DNA of 64,000 nucleotides from Adiantum capillus-veneris (GCA_014529385.2 CM043944.1:54977768-55041767); one strand, 5' to 3'. Positions 21,786 through 34,489 are shown, numbered from the stretch's first letter. Translations and numbers: made by a program. Notes: a model not told the origin generated them from the sequence alone.

Positions 21786-22380
21786 ATTGTAGCCAAAAAT
21801 CACACCTTCGACATGAGTGCAACCCAAAGTGAAGAAAAGGCCATCATTTTCTCAACACAAAAGACACACTCAAATCTAGCCACCCCATGCATTTTCTTAG
21901 AGCCAAGGGAGTCCTCTCTACCTTGAAACCTTATTACAATGTCTTGCTTTTGAGGCTAGGGCTACACACACAAAAAGTCACCCAAAAAACCAACAAACAA
22001 CAAGATGTTCACTTAAAACACTTACAATGTCGTAGATTCCATGATGTTTAGCAAACACGAGATGAAATAACACCATCAAGACATGGAGTCCAAAACCACC
22101 TCTTCTTTGATGAGACCACCGAAATGAGCATACAATTGTAAAAGCAACCTCCAATTACTCCCCTCTCTTCTCTTTGGCATACTACGCAAAACACTTTGCA
22201 TCTGTAGATTTAGTGGCCAAAGGTTATGTCTATTTGCACTCACAAAGCTAGCTTGGCATAATGAAAGGCTTCTTACACAAAGCTTGTAGCCTCTGTCACA
22301 CTTCCTATTGCACTCTTCTTCTCTAGACTCCTCACATGTTCTCTAAACATTGTATATTTCATTACAAAGAGAGGCCCTCC

Positions 22381-22387
22381 TTTTATA
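22381..22387 (-). promoter_or_regulatory. TATA-box-like motif, minus strand
   Basis: Reads CTATAAAAGGAGG on the minus strand. Resembles a retrotransposon LTR core promoter; no transcript evidence. Confidence 0.35.
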
Positions 22388-22875
22388 GATTTTTGAAGGG
22401 ATTAGAAATTGCATGGTCACTTTTAGTTACACATAGAAAAGCTTCCTTAAGGAGATAATTGATCTAGGTGAAGAGATAGGTGGTAGGGCTAGAGTTGAGT
22501 AGGTTAGCAAGAGTAAAAGTTAGAGCTAGTACAGAATTATACAATGGATAGCATAAATGAAATTTTACATATGGTGAAATTGGTGAGATGCGAAAGTAGG
22601 AAAATTTGGAAGATTCTCCTTCTTTATTGTTGAATTATCACTGTCATTTTCACGTGTCATGTATTGATTCTATTGGATGGACTCGGCACTCCTCTTTACT
22701 TCGTTTTCCTCTTCGCATGCATGTATTCATAGGAAATAAGAGAGTTGTTGCTAGGGTATGGGAGATAGATCAAAAGGAAAAATAGGCAGAGTATGCTTGA
22801 ACAATAATAATATGTGTAGATATAGATAGTAGCCATAGCCAAATCTATGAAAATTCCTCTTCATGCTAGTGGAAA

Positions 22876-22876
22876 T

Positions 22877-22921
<45 letters not shown>
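22876..22921 (+). repeat. (GT)n(GA)n compound microsatellite
   Basis: About 20 bp of GT followed by about 25 bp of GA. Confidence 0.95.
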
Positions 22922-23755
22922 TGAAAAGAAAATGTGTAAAATGTATATGAAAAAAATAGAGATAAAAGATATGGGCTGTTTTTTCATGGCTAGATATATT
23001 TTAGAGTCCGAAAGAGGCTTGAAAAAGCCCCTGTGATCAAGATGATTGGTCACAAGGATGTTTTTGTTGTGAAAGAAGCAAGAGAAAGAAAATATTGACT
23101 AAAAAATTAGGAGAGAGACTAAAACACGAGTTTGTATTTTGATAGCCAGTGATGAATTCATGTTTCCAATTTTCCATGTATTATGTGTCCCCATCCTTTT
23201 CCACTTTGCATAAAATCCTATGGAAAACAATAGTGATACTTTTTTTAATAGCTTTTAAAGACTACTCGTCCTAGGAAGACAGTTTTAAGGACTCTTCTCA
23301 TTCTTTTGCATTGAAGCCTCTTTTAAATTTGTAGGAAATGGACATGCGCATTTGAATACATCCATCTCAAGCTATTTCCCATGTGAAGCAAATCACCCGA
23401 TTTTATTTATTATTCTAAATGGATATTCACAAGTGATATTAAAAGAGGAAATATATAAACTGAAGAACATAAGAATAAGTAAAACTTCAATTTATTTATG
23501 AAGATATCTCCCAAACCGTAATTTACATATAATAAACTCACCCCTAATATTAAACGAGTACCTAATGATAAATATAGAGTGAAAAAGTAGAAGTCCTATG
23601 AGAAACTTTGAAAGTGTGTTTTGGTCACCTATGCTAAATAAAGTAATTAGTGTTGTTTACATGTATATACACTCGGTTCATTTGGGGATATGCTTATGGT
23701 TTTTTTGTCGTTCATTTTTCCTTGATAGCTGGACCGAAAAAAAGATATCATTTAA

Positions 23756-23773
23756 CCCCCCCCCCCCCCCCCC
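23756..23773 (+). repeat. homopolymer of 18 C
   Basis: Eighteen consecutive C; the minus strand is G18 and could form a G-quadruplex. Confidence 0.95.
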
Positions 23774-23957
23774 ACTTGATGGTTCATTCATGTACCATCA
23801 ACAAGCCATGGCTCCGCTGGAATGAAAGTTGTGGATAATCTTGGAATGCTTTCTCCAAGCTCCCTTTTATTCTTGATGCCTCTTTTCCTTCATGGGTTAT
23901 GCACCTATTTGCACATGATTTCAATGTGTGATAATTTCAGCAATAATAGCATACCTC

Positions 23958-24633
23958 CTTGGTTTCTCTTTAGCTTGTTCAATCTCCAAATCTCTAGGAA
24001 GGATGCGACTAAGATCAGGCTTGAGATGGTAGCCATAGACCTCCCTAGGGTTATTCTTTCCATCTAGGCCCATCAATTGGTACTAGTCACATATATAAAC
24101 TATGATCATAGTGTAAGGAAGTTCCCATATATTTTCAAACTTACCGTCCGACCTATTGTCCATCTTTAATCCCTTTGTCTTTGAGACCCTTGTCAAGCTT
24201 CTCCTTGAGATGCAATGATTTCATCTTGTAGCACATGTACACCAAATCTCTTTTCCAATCTAGCTCCACCATGATGAGGAGCCTATTGATTCATTAGCTT
24301 GGTTTCTCTTTAGCTTGTTCAATCTCCAAATCTCTAGGAAGGATGCGACTAAGATAAGGCTTGAGATGGTAGCCATAGACCTCCCTAGGGTTATTCTTTC
24401 CATCTAGGCCCATCAATTGGTACTAGTCACATGTATAAACTATGATCATAGTGTAAGGAAGTTCCCATATATTTTCAAACTTACCGTCCGACCTATTGTC
24501 CATCTTTAATCCCTTTGTCTTTGAGACCCTTGTCAAGCTTCTCCTTGAGATGCAATGCTTTCATCTTGTAGCACATGTACACCAAATCTCTTTTCCAATC
24601 TAGCTCCACCATGATGAGGAGCCTATTGATTCA
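23958..24633 (-). repeat. 340-bp tandem duplication in gypsy relic
   Basis: Copy 1 is 23958-24297 and copy 2 starts at 24298. I count three base differences over about 336 bp. The sequence translates on the minus strand to the integrase C-terminal region (YGYHLKPYLSRI), so part of a gypsy relic was duplicated. Confidence 0.93.
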
Positions 24634-25070
24634 GAGGCTTCCTTGCCCTTCTGCTCCTGTCTACCTATAAGCTTTATAGTAGGAATGTGAATTGAATTCA
24701 TTTGGTTTCAAAGCTTTTTGTCCATACACTAAAAATCCCATAATGCCCCATCTAACAAATCATCCCATAACTTTGGCTTACTCTTCACCATCTTTTTGAT
24801 GATTCCTGCAGTGATCCCGATAGCTTTCTCTATCAAGCCTATTGATTGTGGATAAGAGGGTGTGCTATGTCTATGGTAGATTTTGAGCTCATCACACACT
24901 TCTGTTAGTAAGCCCTTTATGAAACGTGGACCATTATCAGAGACGATGGAGAGGGGGAATAAGGGAACACACTTAGGACACAACACAAGGGCCTCTCTAA
25001 AGCTTAAGGTATCCACAACACCCTATCCTCTTAGAAACACCTTCAAAACACCCACTCTGGAGTTGCACAC
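23958..25070 (-). pseudogene. Ty3/gypsy relic B1: integrase core and C-terminus
   Basis: The minus strand carries integrase core blocks SIVSDNGPRF, RHSTPSYPQSIGLIEKAIGI and WDDLLDGALWDF (25016-24729). A frame-broken tail resembles gypsy integrase C-termini (MGLDGKNNPREVYGYHLKP), present twice because of the tandem duplication. The pattern is close to the Tat-type elements C1 and C2 in this window. No LTR or upstream domain can be attached to it with certainty. Confidence 0.8.
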
Positions 25071-25073
25071 CAC

Positions 25074-27034
25074 TGTTTGATCACTTCCCAATTCTCACAC
25101 ACTCCACAAGACCACAAAGCAACTCAGACCAACTAGCACACCATGTCTCAACCCTTACACATGCACGCAGCCGCTCAATATCACTCTTTTACACCAAGCA
25201 CCACGGGTCTGGGGGGCACACATCCACACTGCCAGCACCGTGGGGAAACACAAGAGCAGGATAAAGAGAATGGGGGGAAGGGGAAACGACACCAAGAACT
25301 GTGCAATAGTGGTTAGATAACACTTCAAGAGGTATGTACAAGGCTTGCACTACCATCACAAAGGCCATTTTGATGAGAACATACAAAGGGGGTTGACAAG
25401 TTCACTCTTCTATCTCAAACTCCTCTCTACAGGCTTCAAACGACACCAAAAAGACCCGCATATGCTTTAAAAAATGACTTTTATATGGGGGGTCTTCAAC
25501 TTTGAAAATTCCGCCTGATTGGTCCACTTAGCATCCTCTTTTGAAAACTTTGGAAGGGAAGTTCCTTGCTTGGACTTATCTGCTCTCCTTGCTTTGGGTG
25601 AGAGGGGAGTTGTACTAGCGATGTCACTAGTGCCCCTAGCATTTGCAATATTTATATTTTATTTTCCCCTTTTTGGTTACCTCATTAACACTTTGCTAAT
25701 TCCCCTTTGACTGGATTCATTTATGCCTTGGACTATCTTAATTTGTCCCGTGGATTTCACCCACATTTGCACCCTTCAAGGCTGACTTTCTTGTCTCCCC
25801 TCTCTCTTACTCTCCTACATGCTTTGGGGGGAGGGCACTAGCAATGTTGCTAGTTCCCTCATCATTAATCTTCAAAAACTTGGGCCTTAGGATGCCATGG
25901 GATCACCCCCTTACTTTCTTCCGTGTAAGCACCTTACAGCACCACCGTTTCATTGCCGTGCCGCCCAGTGATGTGCTCACGGTTGCCACCAACCAAAATT
26001 CAGCCAACATTCACCGCCTTGCATGCTACATGGAGCGCCAAAAGAACCCCACCATGACCATGGACTGAGGGATATCTCTCCCCCTCTTACACACCCCATA
26101 ATAGGCCACCTTTTGGGATTTATACCCCTATTCTCTGCTTCACGGATTCGTGTATGGGCTCTTTCTCCTGCCATGTGGTAGCACCTCGTGTGCTCACCCG
26201 TTGAACTCCCTTGAAATGTCATATGTGACACTAATGTTTCTTTCTCCCTAGCATTTCAGGGTCGTGCCATTCGATGCTCCAAAATCGGATGGTGGGGCCA
26301 CAAAGTACCACCAATAGATGCCAACCGAGACTCCACACTCCATAACTTGCACTGCATCTTCACCTCGCCAAGCCCTCCTACAATGCATCTGAAGGTTAGA
26401 GAAAATCATATGTAGTCACCACTTCGTAGTAACTGCTCTCCAACTTTCAATGTGTAATATCTTAACACTCTGATCTCTGATCAATGTTCCATGAAATCCT
26501 ACTAACTTCATGTGATGACCATTACCTTCTAGAACCTGTCCAAGCCAAAAATCACCCAAACGCACGATTACCAATGTTGTCAACAAGTGGGCACACACCC
26601 GACCTCAACTGCCAAAACTTGCACTACACTGCTCCGATTCGGAATCCAACAAGCATGCTCCACAATTGGAGGACTTTTCATCTATCCACTCACGTCAGCT
26701 CTGGCCACATGTCTCTACCTGCTCTATCCGTCAGTGATCTGCAAAGCCTTCCAGTTTTGGATCGGCATAACTTTCACAATGGGGCTCCATTTGAGGAGCC
26801 ATTTGGACTAGACATTACCAACACTTTGGACACTTGTGTATGGCATCCCCAATTACCCATTTTGGAGCCTTCTTGACCTAAGGACCTAAGAAACCACCTT
26901 AAACATGCATTTCCATTACCTTTTGCCTACCCAGGTCCTTTGTATCTACTAAAATACCATGCCATGCACTTGGAGACACCTCTAGAAATGCTTAGCATCC
27001 CTTCTAGTTTTGACCAACTTTGTCTGTACCATCA
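25074..27034 (-). other. possible 3' LTR of gypsy relic B2 (low confidence)
   Basis: No coding motif is seen. The right edge is preceded on the minus strand by AAAAGGGGGTTGGGCA then TGATGG, much like the polypurine tract and TGATGGGG start of the C1 LTR. A minus-strand CCATATAAAAG (25478-25488) could be its TATA box. The left end is arbitrary (a TG at 25074), and no second copy confirms it. Confidence 0.25.
25478..25488 (-). promoter_or_regulatory. TATA-box-like motif, minus strand
   Basis: CCATATAAAAG on the minus strand, inside the proposed relic LTR. Confidence 0.3.
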
Positions 27035-27239
27035 TTGCCCAACCCCCTTTTCAAACATTCATGTTTCAACCAAAAGCATATTGATGGGACTTTGAAACTT
27101 CCACACTGAACTGACAACCAAAACCACTTGCAAACCGCATATGTACAGGCTATGTACAAAGATTCATCTTCTCCACACTTCACTTATCCTTCCGCGGGTT
27201 GCCCAACCCCCTTGGCTACAATATGATGCACCTCAAGCA

Positions 27240-29019
27240 CTTAACTCCATAGATTATAGCTTGAGCCACACACCGTTTACCTTGTGCCGAAGAAGCTTAC
27301 CATTTGCTGTCACTAGCTGATAGGTCCCATTCAAAAAGGCCTCTTGCACTTTGTACGGAATTGTCCACTTCGTCTTGAAGTTCTTTTGGAAAGTGAAATT
27401 CAAGTAGCTCTTGTACTTCATCACTAGGTCTCCTTCCTCTATCTTCTTATTTGGAAGGTTTTGATTGAACTTGGCAACCTTCTATTCTTGATAGCGCCCT
27501 CTAATTTTGCTACCAATCGCCTTTCACCTATGGTCTGACATTCGTTGCAAGTTTTGCACCAATAATGTACATCCTTCACTATGGAAGGACAAAAAAAACC
27601 TTCTCTTAACACTCAAAACAATACGTGGAACTTGTGTTTATGTCCCCTTTTTTCATGGCATTGCTCCAACACCATGCCTATTTCCTGTTTGTAAAGTACT
27701 CTACTCAACAATATGTATCGCCCATAGCTCATAATATTTTCACCTACCAAGGTAAACTTACGGGACCTTTGTACAACTCTTCTCCTCTAAAACTTGGATA
27801 AGCCCTCTGGACACTTCCCTATGGTAAAAAAGTCTTCAACCTCATTTAGAGTCTTGCTACTTGCATAAGTGGTTGGGGCCACATATAGTCCTACAACATG
27901 TACTTGCACTCTGCTACGTGCTAGCTGGTCCACCTCTTGATTCTGGTCTCTCTTCACATGCTTAGATTGAACTGCTTCAAAAAACTTCAATATGTTCTTA
28001 CTGGAAAAAAACCAATGCTTCAAAGAATCCCGCTTTACCTACCATTGGCCTAAGGGTTGTTTGATGACCAACAACACATCACCTTTCACCACCAACCTAG
28101 AAATGCCAAACTCCATGCACCGCTTCAAACCTAAATGAAGAGTAAAATAGTCCGCCTGATTGTTGGTGTGGACATCCTCCAGATCATAATCCTTTGAGAA
28201 AATAACTTTTCCCTACACATTCAGTATGCATACCACCACCTACTTTTTGCACTACTTTTAGATACACTCCATCAAACCACATTGTAAAACCATTATCCAA
28301 GCCAGGCTCTTCTTTAGATTTATCCTTCACCACACTTGGATAAACTAGCAAATCAATGAACTTGCTGACCAAAATATCTGCCAGGTGAGACCACTGATGT
28401 GGTCTACCTTAAACTTGAACTTGAACTCGAACTCCTATAGCTCTAGCAACCACTTCATGATGTAGCTCCACTCTAGGTTGTGCTCGCTTTCACTTCTTAG
28501 GAGTCAATTGACCTCCTTCTTTGTCAAGCCTCTAGAAACACAATTTTATCTTTTGACAAGTGTTCCACTCTGGAGCTATAGCAATCTATATCTTCCATGG
28601 AAACTTTGATAAAACGGCCCAAGTAGGGACCAAACACCTTGTTCAAGCAATACTAGAAAGTAGCATATGCATTCACCAACTCGCATGGCATCCTATAGTA
28701 GGCAGAACAACCCCATGGAGAGATAAATGTAGTCTCCAATTGGTCCTCAAGAGCAATACCTATCTAAAAGTATATTGCAAACCCATCCATAATTGAGTAT
28801 CTTTCATGGCCTACTACTTGGTTTAGAATCTTTCCTTGGAACAACAAGGGTAAGTGGTTTTTCTTGGTCGCTGCATTCAATGGCTTATAGTCCATACACG
28901 CCCTTCATTTTGCATTCTTCTTTGGAGTTATTACCACCAATGAAACCCACTTTGACTCCTTCACGGGGTATATGATACCTGCATTCAATAGATTGTTGAC
29001 CTCCTACCAAAGGTCTTAC
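27240..29019 (-). pseudogene. Ty3/gypsy relic B2 (Tat-type): RT, RNase H pair, integrase ends with core missing
   Basis: On the minus strand from 29019: reverse transcriptase blocks (YPVKESKWVSLVVITPKK, DYKPLNAATKKNHLPL, TTFISPWGCSAYY), then the second RNase H typical of Tat elements (MWFDGVYLK, later HVKRDQNQEVDQLA). Remnants of the integrase zinc-binding end follow. The frame then passes directly to an integrase C-terminal segment (EGDLVMKYKS, FLNGTYQLVTANGKLLRHKV), so the catalytic core is deleted. Stops and frame changes are frequent. The upstream part ends at 29019 where LINE E begins. Confidence 0.78.
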
Positions 29020-29873
29020 TTTTTTTTCCGAGAAAAAAAATCCTTCTATTAGTTACAGAAACTTCCCATGGGGCTATAACCACCTCTGCTAGAGAGGACT
29101 ACAACAAACAGAAGGGGGAGATTCTCCCAATGTTAAACAACATATGTACAATGAGGCTAAATGAAGAGATGGTAGGAGGTAAAATTCACACAGCTGGGTG
29201 GTAGTGCCATCTCAACACACCCTAGACCATGGTGAAGAAAGGCCCAGGGCGCCAGAGTCGAAGGAAAGCCTCTCTATGCTCCCACGTGTGATTGGATCTG
29301 CCCTGAAGTCTCTCCAATTGTCGTCTGATAGTGTGAATCAGGTCTAGATAGAGATCTCAAATAGTCTCTGCTGGTGCCACAAGGCAAGTCTCAAAGATGC
29401 AAAAACAGCGGGCCTGCAAGATGAACCAAAGTGTCAGGCCGCAGATGAGCTCTTAACACTCCTCTCTCTTACCGCACCACTCTTGTGGAGTAAGCTCTGT
29501 AGTAGGCTAGAGTGTAGGTCCACCCCCTGCATCACTATCATCCTGCTGGTCGAGGATAGATCAAACTGAAGTGCTGGGCCCCTGAGAGTGGACCAAGGAA
29601 CTATCCCCCAAATGTACTTCCAAGCCATGGAAAGAGCTGGCATCAGCAAAAGGACACAAAGCCAAACCTGTTGTACCAAAGGACAGTCCCAAAGACATTG
29701 GTGCTAACTCTTCAAAGGATGGTCATAATCTGCACTTGCTGTCGAGAAACCACCATGCACCTGCTGCCGAGAGACCACTATGCACTAGCCAGTTCCCAAC
29801 TGTTGTAGCTCAATGTGCAACCAGACAATGAAACAAAGTGACTCTTTGTGCGGTTGTCTAGAGTCCCACAACT
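29020..29873 (-). pseudogene. LINE E (L1-type), 3' part
   Basis: The minus strand continues an L1 ORF2 C-terminal region with frame breaks, ending in an eight-base poly(A) (T run at 29020-29027) next to the gypsy relic B2. Weak similarity to the L1 tail (a LTLWFILQARC-like piece) supports the call. It is joined conceptually to 50026-52390 across the inserted element D. Confidence 0.65.
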
Positions 29874-31215
29874 TGTAAAATTTAATGGTAGATAGTAACT
29901 TGTGTGTAGCGGAATATAGCATGAACATAGTCAGAATTTCATTAGAATAGATACCTAATGAGAATAACAAGAGTGCTTGGGTGGAGAGAGCAACAAGAAG
30001 CATAACACCTAGTTAGATAGCATGAACAATAATTCAAAAGAGAGAGAAATAAAGCAATTGACAACAGTTGAGGACCGGATTTGCATGGAGCCGATATCCC
30101 CTCCAAAAGGCTTTGTATCATGGTTTCTCCCATCAAGAGAGACATTTTACAATACAATTTCTTGTGTTCCTTCAATACTAGCTAGTGCAATGAAGATGGA
30201 AACTTCATGCACTAAGAAAAACACTTATCAAACACAACATCAATTCCCTCACGGTCTTAGTCCCAAGACCTCACATACCTTTAAAGATGGTGAGAGCTAG
30301 CGGGGTATGAGAGTAATTGAGTGGAAGAAAGAGTATTCTTACGAGAAAGATGTACATCTCCTCACATAATCACTCATATTAGCATAGCTTAGCTTAGTAA
30401 TTAGCATGGTAGAGGAGATGAGCATGCATTGAAGCTTGGCTCTTGGTTGGATTTGGAAAATGGAAATTAAGAAGCATAATTGATAGCTTTCTGACCCGTG
30501 TCCCCCTTTCCCCTTTTGTGAGAGCTATAGGTAATTAATAAATGCAACTAAACTCTCATTGGACCCCTTTGCCTCCTGGCCAATAGGAATCAGGCAAGCC
30601 ATTTGGCTGCTGAATGCTCATTGGTCCCCTTGGGAGACTGTCCAATAGTCTTCTAGAGAGCTTAATTCTTATTGGTTCTTTTATTAAGTATTTTTAAATT
30701 AATTAAACTAGATTTACTCTAGCATAATTCTCAATGGTCCATCTCCGTGGCCATCCAATAGGATTTGAGTACACCTTGTGGGCCTTTGGCCTAGGGAGCT
30801 GACATGTGTCCCTCTTTCCCCTTGTGTACAAATGAAGCTTGTGAGTGTGTGTGGGTGTTTCTCTCTCATCCCCTACTTCTTGGGCTCTCCCCCTCCTATA
30901 TAGGGCTTGAAAAAGACTTTTCGGGACACGCTCAAAGCATCCAATTCCCCTAATGTTTGACCTTTGGACACAACCTTTGAATTTTGGAACCTTAGAATTT
31001 TGGAAGTCTTAATGGGTTGAAACTTAGGGTCTTTTGAGCTCCTTATTGCACATAGATCTTTGCAAATGGCCCCCCCTTTGGATCCCTACTGTGGCCCGTC
31101 TGCTAGCTTAACCAATATTCTAGCTTTTTCTCCCCCGGCACTTCCCCATATTAAATGCTCAGTTTAACATGAGAAAATCATTTAGGAGAATTAGATATTG
31201 ATTATTATTATGACA
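29874..31215 (-). repeat. element D 3' LTR
   Basis: 1342 bp. It lacks about 230 bp present in the other LTR (roughly 49003-49255), at a junction near 30465, so one copy suffered a deletion after insertion. A palindromic CCTATATAGG at 30895-30904 is the likely TATA box on the minus strand. Confidence 0.85.
30895..30904 (-). promoter_or_regulatory. TATA box in element D LTR
   Basis: CCTATATAGG preceding the GGAGGGGG stretch on the minus strand. The matching site in the right LTR is altered to TGTATGTAG, so that copy's promoter is probably damaged. Confidence 0.45.
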
Positions 31216-31599
31216 TTACCTCTCTCTTGAAATCATGGTCGTCCTTGACTATGGGGTAGAGAAGATAAAACATATTCATTAGTCCTTTTCATAGCGGGTA
31301 GAGGATCCCTATGTTACCCTACCACATCGTTCCACAATGGATGACTAATCCACTTGGTGCTTGAGAGTCTAAGCTACTGCAAGCATGTCTGCACATTAGT
31401 CCTATCAGTCTTCCATAGTAGAGTGACAAGGTCTACTTGGTGTTTGGGAGACGTTGTCTCCACAAACTTGATCTAAGCATGCCTACCACTTCATTTTTGT
31501 GAACAATAAGGAAAAAGAGAGTCTTGTAAGACAAAAACTTTCTTCATTTTAAACATTTGTACATTTTATTACTCTAGGGAAGCATTGTAAGCATTGACA

Positions 31600-32824
31600 A
31601 GGTTTAGGTTATCTTTTAATTGTATGCCTTGCATCCATCTAGCATCCTCAAAAGGATAATTCTTAAACTTAATAAGATATTATCGGATAGTATTACCACC
31701 TCTTAGTACCTTGTCTTCATGTCAGAGAATGGACTCGGGCTGCAACACCTCTTCTTAGTCCTTGATCTCCGGTGGGTCTTCAATAGTTGGTTCTTGAGGT
31801 GGCTCTCCTTTTCAAGGATTTAGTAGGCTCACATGGAAAGCATTGTGTATGAGCCAATGGTTGGGCAACTTGAGTTGATAGGCCATCTCATTGATTGGCC
31901 TAAGAATCTGGAAGGGACCATAATACCTTTTTGCTAACTTAGCATAGTACTTTTGGTGTCTCGTAGGATTCTTGCCTTTCGTGTGCCTTATTCGAGCCTT
32001 GGGAAATTTGAGTAAGATCCAATCATTTTATTTAAAGGCTTGGGCTCTTTTGTGTTTGTCAGGCAGCAGCCTTTTTCCTTTGTTGTGAGATAGAGATAGC
32101 ATCCTTAATCTTTTGGAAAGATTCTTGTAGGTCTCGGCTATAGTCATCTGCAATGAAGATATTCCCATGTACCTTAAGTAGAAAGGGACTTTTTGATCTT
32201 CCCTCCATTACCTCAAAAGATGCTTTTCCCGTGGAAGTATGTACAGTGTTATTGTAGGCATACTCCACTAAGGGTAAGTACTTCTCCCTTTGAGATCTTT
32301 GATCTACTTTCGCTACATAGGCTTTTAGTATATCGAGAATTGTTAAGTTAGCTATTTCACTTTGGCCATCCGTTTGCGGGTGATAGGCCGAAGAAAAATT
32401 TAGCCTTGCTCCTAGATTCTCAAAGAGATCCTTCCAGAAATTACTGATCATTCTAGGATCTCTATCCAACACTATGGACATTCACAAGCCATGGTACTTG
32501 AAGATTTTTGAAATGAAGAGGGTTGCCATTTCATGGGCTTTGATACTATTTTTGACAAGTATAAAATGAGCTTGTTTACTGAACTTATCTACTATCGTCC
32601 ATATTCCTGTATTCCCTTGGATAGACTTAGGCAATCCAAAGATAAAATGCATGGATATGCTCTCACATGGTGAATTAGGGATTGTCAAAGGTTGAAGAAA
32701 TCCAAGGTACTTCCCTCTATCAAAATTCATCCTTTGGCATACCACACATTTAGAAACATACCCTTGTATGTTTGATTTCATGGTAGGCCAATAGAAATAT
32801 GTTTCGATCCCCTTTAGGGTAGAC
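31600..32824 (-). pseudogene. element D integrase with C-terminal chromodomain
   Basis: The zinc-binding end (YAGHRG, KCVVCQ) is followed by core blocks ISMHFIFGLPKS, DRDPRMISNFWKDL and AYHPQTDGQSE. Below 32059 the frame is broken but keeps [20 protein letters not shown] and a chromodomain-like block YLIKFKNYPFEDARWMQ near 31640-31690. Chromodomains of this class are thought to direct integration to marked chromatin. In-frame stops separate the parts. The chromodomain assigns D to the chromovirus branch. Confidence 0.82.
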
Positions 32825-34263
32825 TAAATCCCTCTATGCCCTGCATAAGGAGGAGCATGAGATTCATACATTACTTTCTCATGTAGTGAGCTAGTAACGC
32901 ATAGTCTATTTCCATAGAGAAGATAACCATCTTGTAAAGTAAATGGTTCCTCTTTCTTCCCTAGTGCAAGGGTTGAAATCACATCTCTAAAATCGGGATC
33001 AATAGCATACTCATCTATCATAGAAGATAGATCATTGTGAGCTGCTATGGAAACCGCATTCACTCTCGACCGTCTTGAGAGTGCAACGACTACTTGATTA
33101 TGCTTGCTAGCAATGTGAGCAATATGAAAATTAAATTGTGAAAGGAAATTTTCCCACCTCATTTGTTTGTCGGAGAGCTTGGTCTGCGTCATGAAGTACT
33201 TAAGACTTTGGTGATCCGTTCGCAGAATGAAAGGAGTCCTCAATAAATAGTGCTTCCATGAGTCTAAGGAATGAAGAAGTTCCTTTTCATATATGCCTAG
33301 AGCTTGCTGAACAGGGTCGAGCCTTCGACTTTCATAGCCTATGGCGTGCCCTTCTTGAAGCAAAACAGCTCCAAGGCAATCACCACAAGCATCAAATTGG
33401 ACCTCAAATGTCTTTGAGAGAGCTTAAAGAGAATCTTATCTCTGGTAGTGTAAGCAAAGGTTGAGAGATAAGATTTTCTTTAAGCTTTTTGAAAGCATTG
33501 TTCTCCTTGGTAGACCATGTGTACCTAACGTTTTTCTTTGTTAGGTCATGTAATGGTCCTGCTATAAGTGAGAACTTTTCTATGAAGCGTCTATAGTATG
33601 CGCACATACCTATAAAGCTTCTTAACTCATGAAGATTCCTTGGTTTAGGCCATCTTTTATTACCTCTTACTTTGATGGATCCATTTGGATGCCATCTTGA
33701 GAGATAATGGGACCTAAATACTGAATCTCTTGTAAGAAAAAATCACTTTTCTTTCGATTAACATAAATTTTATTCTCTCTTAGAACTTGAAATATTACCT
33801 GGAGGTGTTGCTTGTGTTCGTCTAATGAATTAGAGTAGATGATGATATCATCAAATAACACTCTAGTATAGGTTTGGTGAGGCGTGAATACCTTCTCCAT
33901 CAAGCGGTTGAATGTGGCTGGTGCATTGGTCAAGCCAAAAGGCATGACAATGTATTCGTAAAGACCAAAAGTATTGTGAAATGCAGTCTTTACAATGTCT
34001 TGATCAACTATCCTTATTTGATGATGATAGCCACTTTTTAGGCCAATCCTACTGAAGTAGGTAGACCCTTGTAGCTTATCAAATAGGTCTTCTATCCGTG
34101 GAACGGGAAACCTATTCTTAATAGTGATCCTATTTAGTGCTCTATATTCGACACACATACAATACGTGCAGTCTTTCTTTTGCACTAGTAGCACAAGAGA
34201 ACAAAATGGATATGATCTAGGCCTAACCATGCCCTTCACAACTAACTCATGCACTTGCCGCAT
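32824..34263 (-). pseudogene. element D reverse transcriptase and RNase H
   Basis: Reverse transcriptase 34263-33667 carries RALNRITIKNRFPVPRIEDL, MPFGLTNAPATFNRLMEKVF and VLFDDIIIYSNSLDEH (catalytic DD present, YVDD changed to LFDD). RNase H 33363-32824 carries GYESRRLDPVQQ, YEKELLHSLDSWKHYLL and RTDHQSLKYF. Between them a 23-bp segment (33421-33443) has been replaced by an inverted copy of nearby sequence, breaking the frame. The protein is inactive. Confidence 0.85.
33421..33486. repeat. 23-bp inverted repeat in element D pol
   Basis: 33421-33443 and 33464-33486 are reverse complements with one mismatch, around a 20-nt loop. The right arm fits the expected pol sequence and the left arm does not, so the left is probably an inverted copy. 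Confidence 0.88.
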
Positions 34264-34489
34264 AATCTCCTCTTGTTGAGCTTAAGAAACTCTATAAGGA
34301 GGTTTGTTAGGCGGTGAACTTCTTGGAAGAAGTTCAATTGCATGGTCATCATTACCTCATTTAGGAGGTAGCTCACAAGGGATGTCGTCAATAAAGACAT
34401 CTTGAAACCCCTTGAGAAAATTGGATGACTCTAATTCCTTTTGATTGTGTATATTTTCTTTTGCTAAAACATTAGGTTCATTTTGAGAA

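Larger units (their letters stand above)
21786..23955. other. unassigned interval, possible LTR remnant on minus strand
   Basis: No supported coding frame. A minus-strand TATAAAAGG motif (22381-22387) stands in promoter-like context, suggesting part of a retrotransposon LTR, but no partner repeat is in view. A TG/GA microsatellite and an 18-C run are listed separately. Confidence 0.4.

Noticed and set aside
27035-27210. Two GCCCAACCCCCTT stretches as paired polypurine tracts
   Set aside because: Only the one at 27035 is followed by a plausible LTR start; the other may be chance or local duplication.
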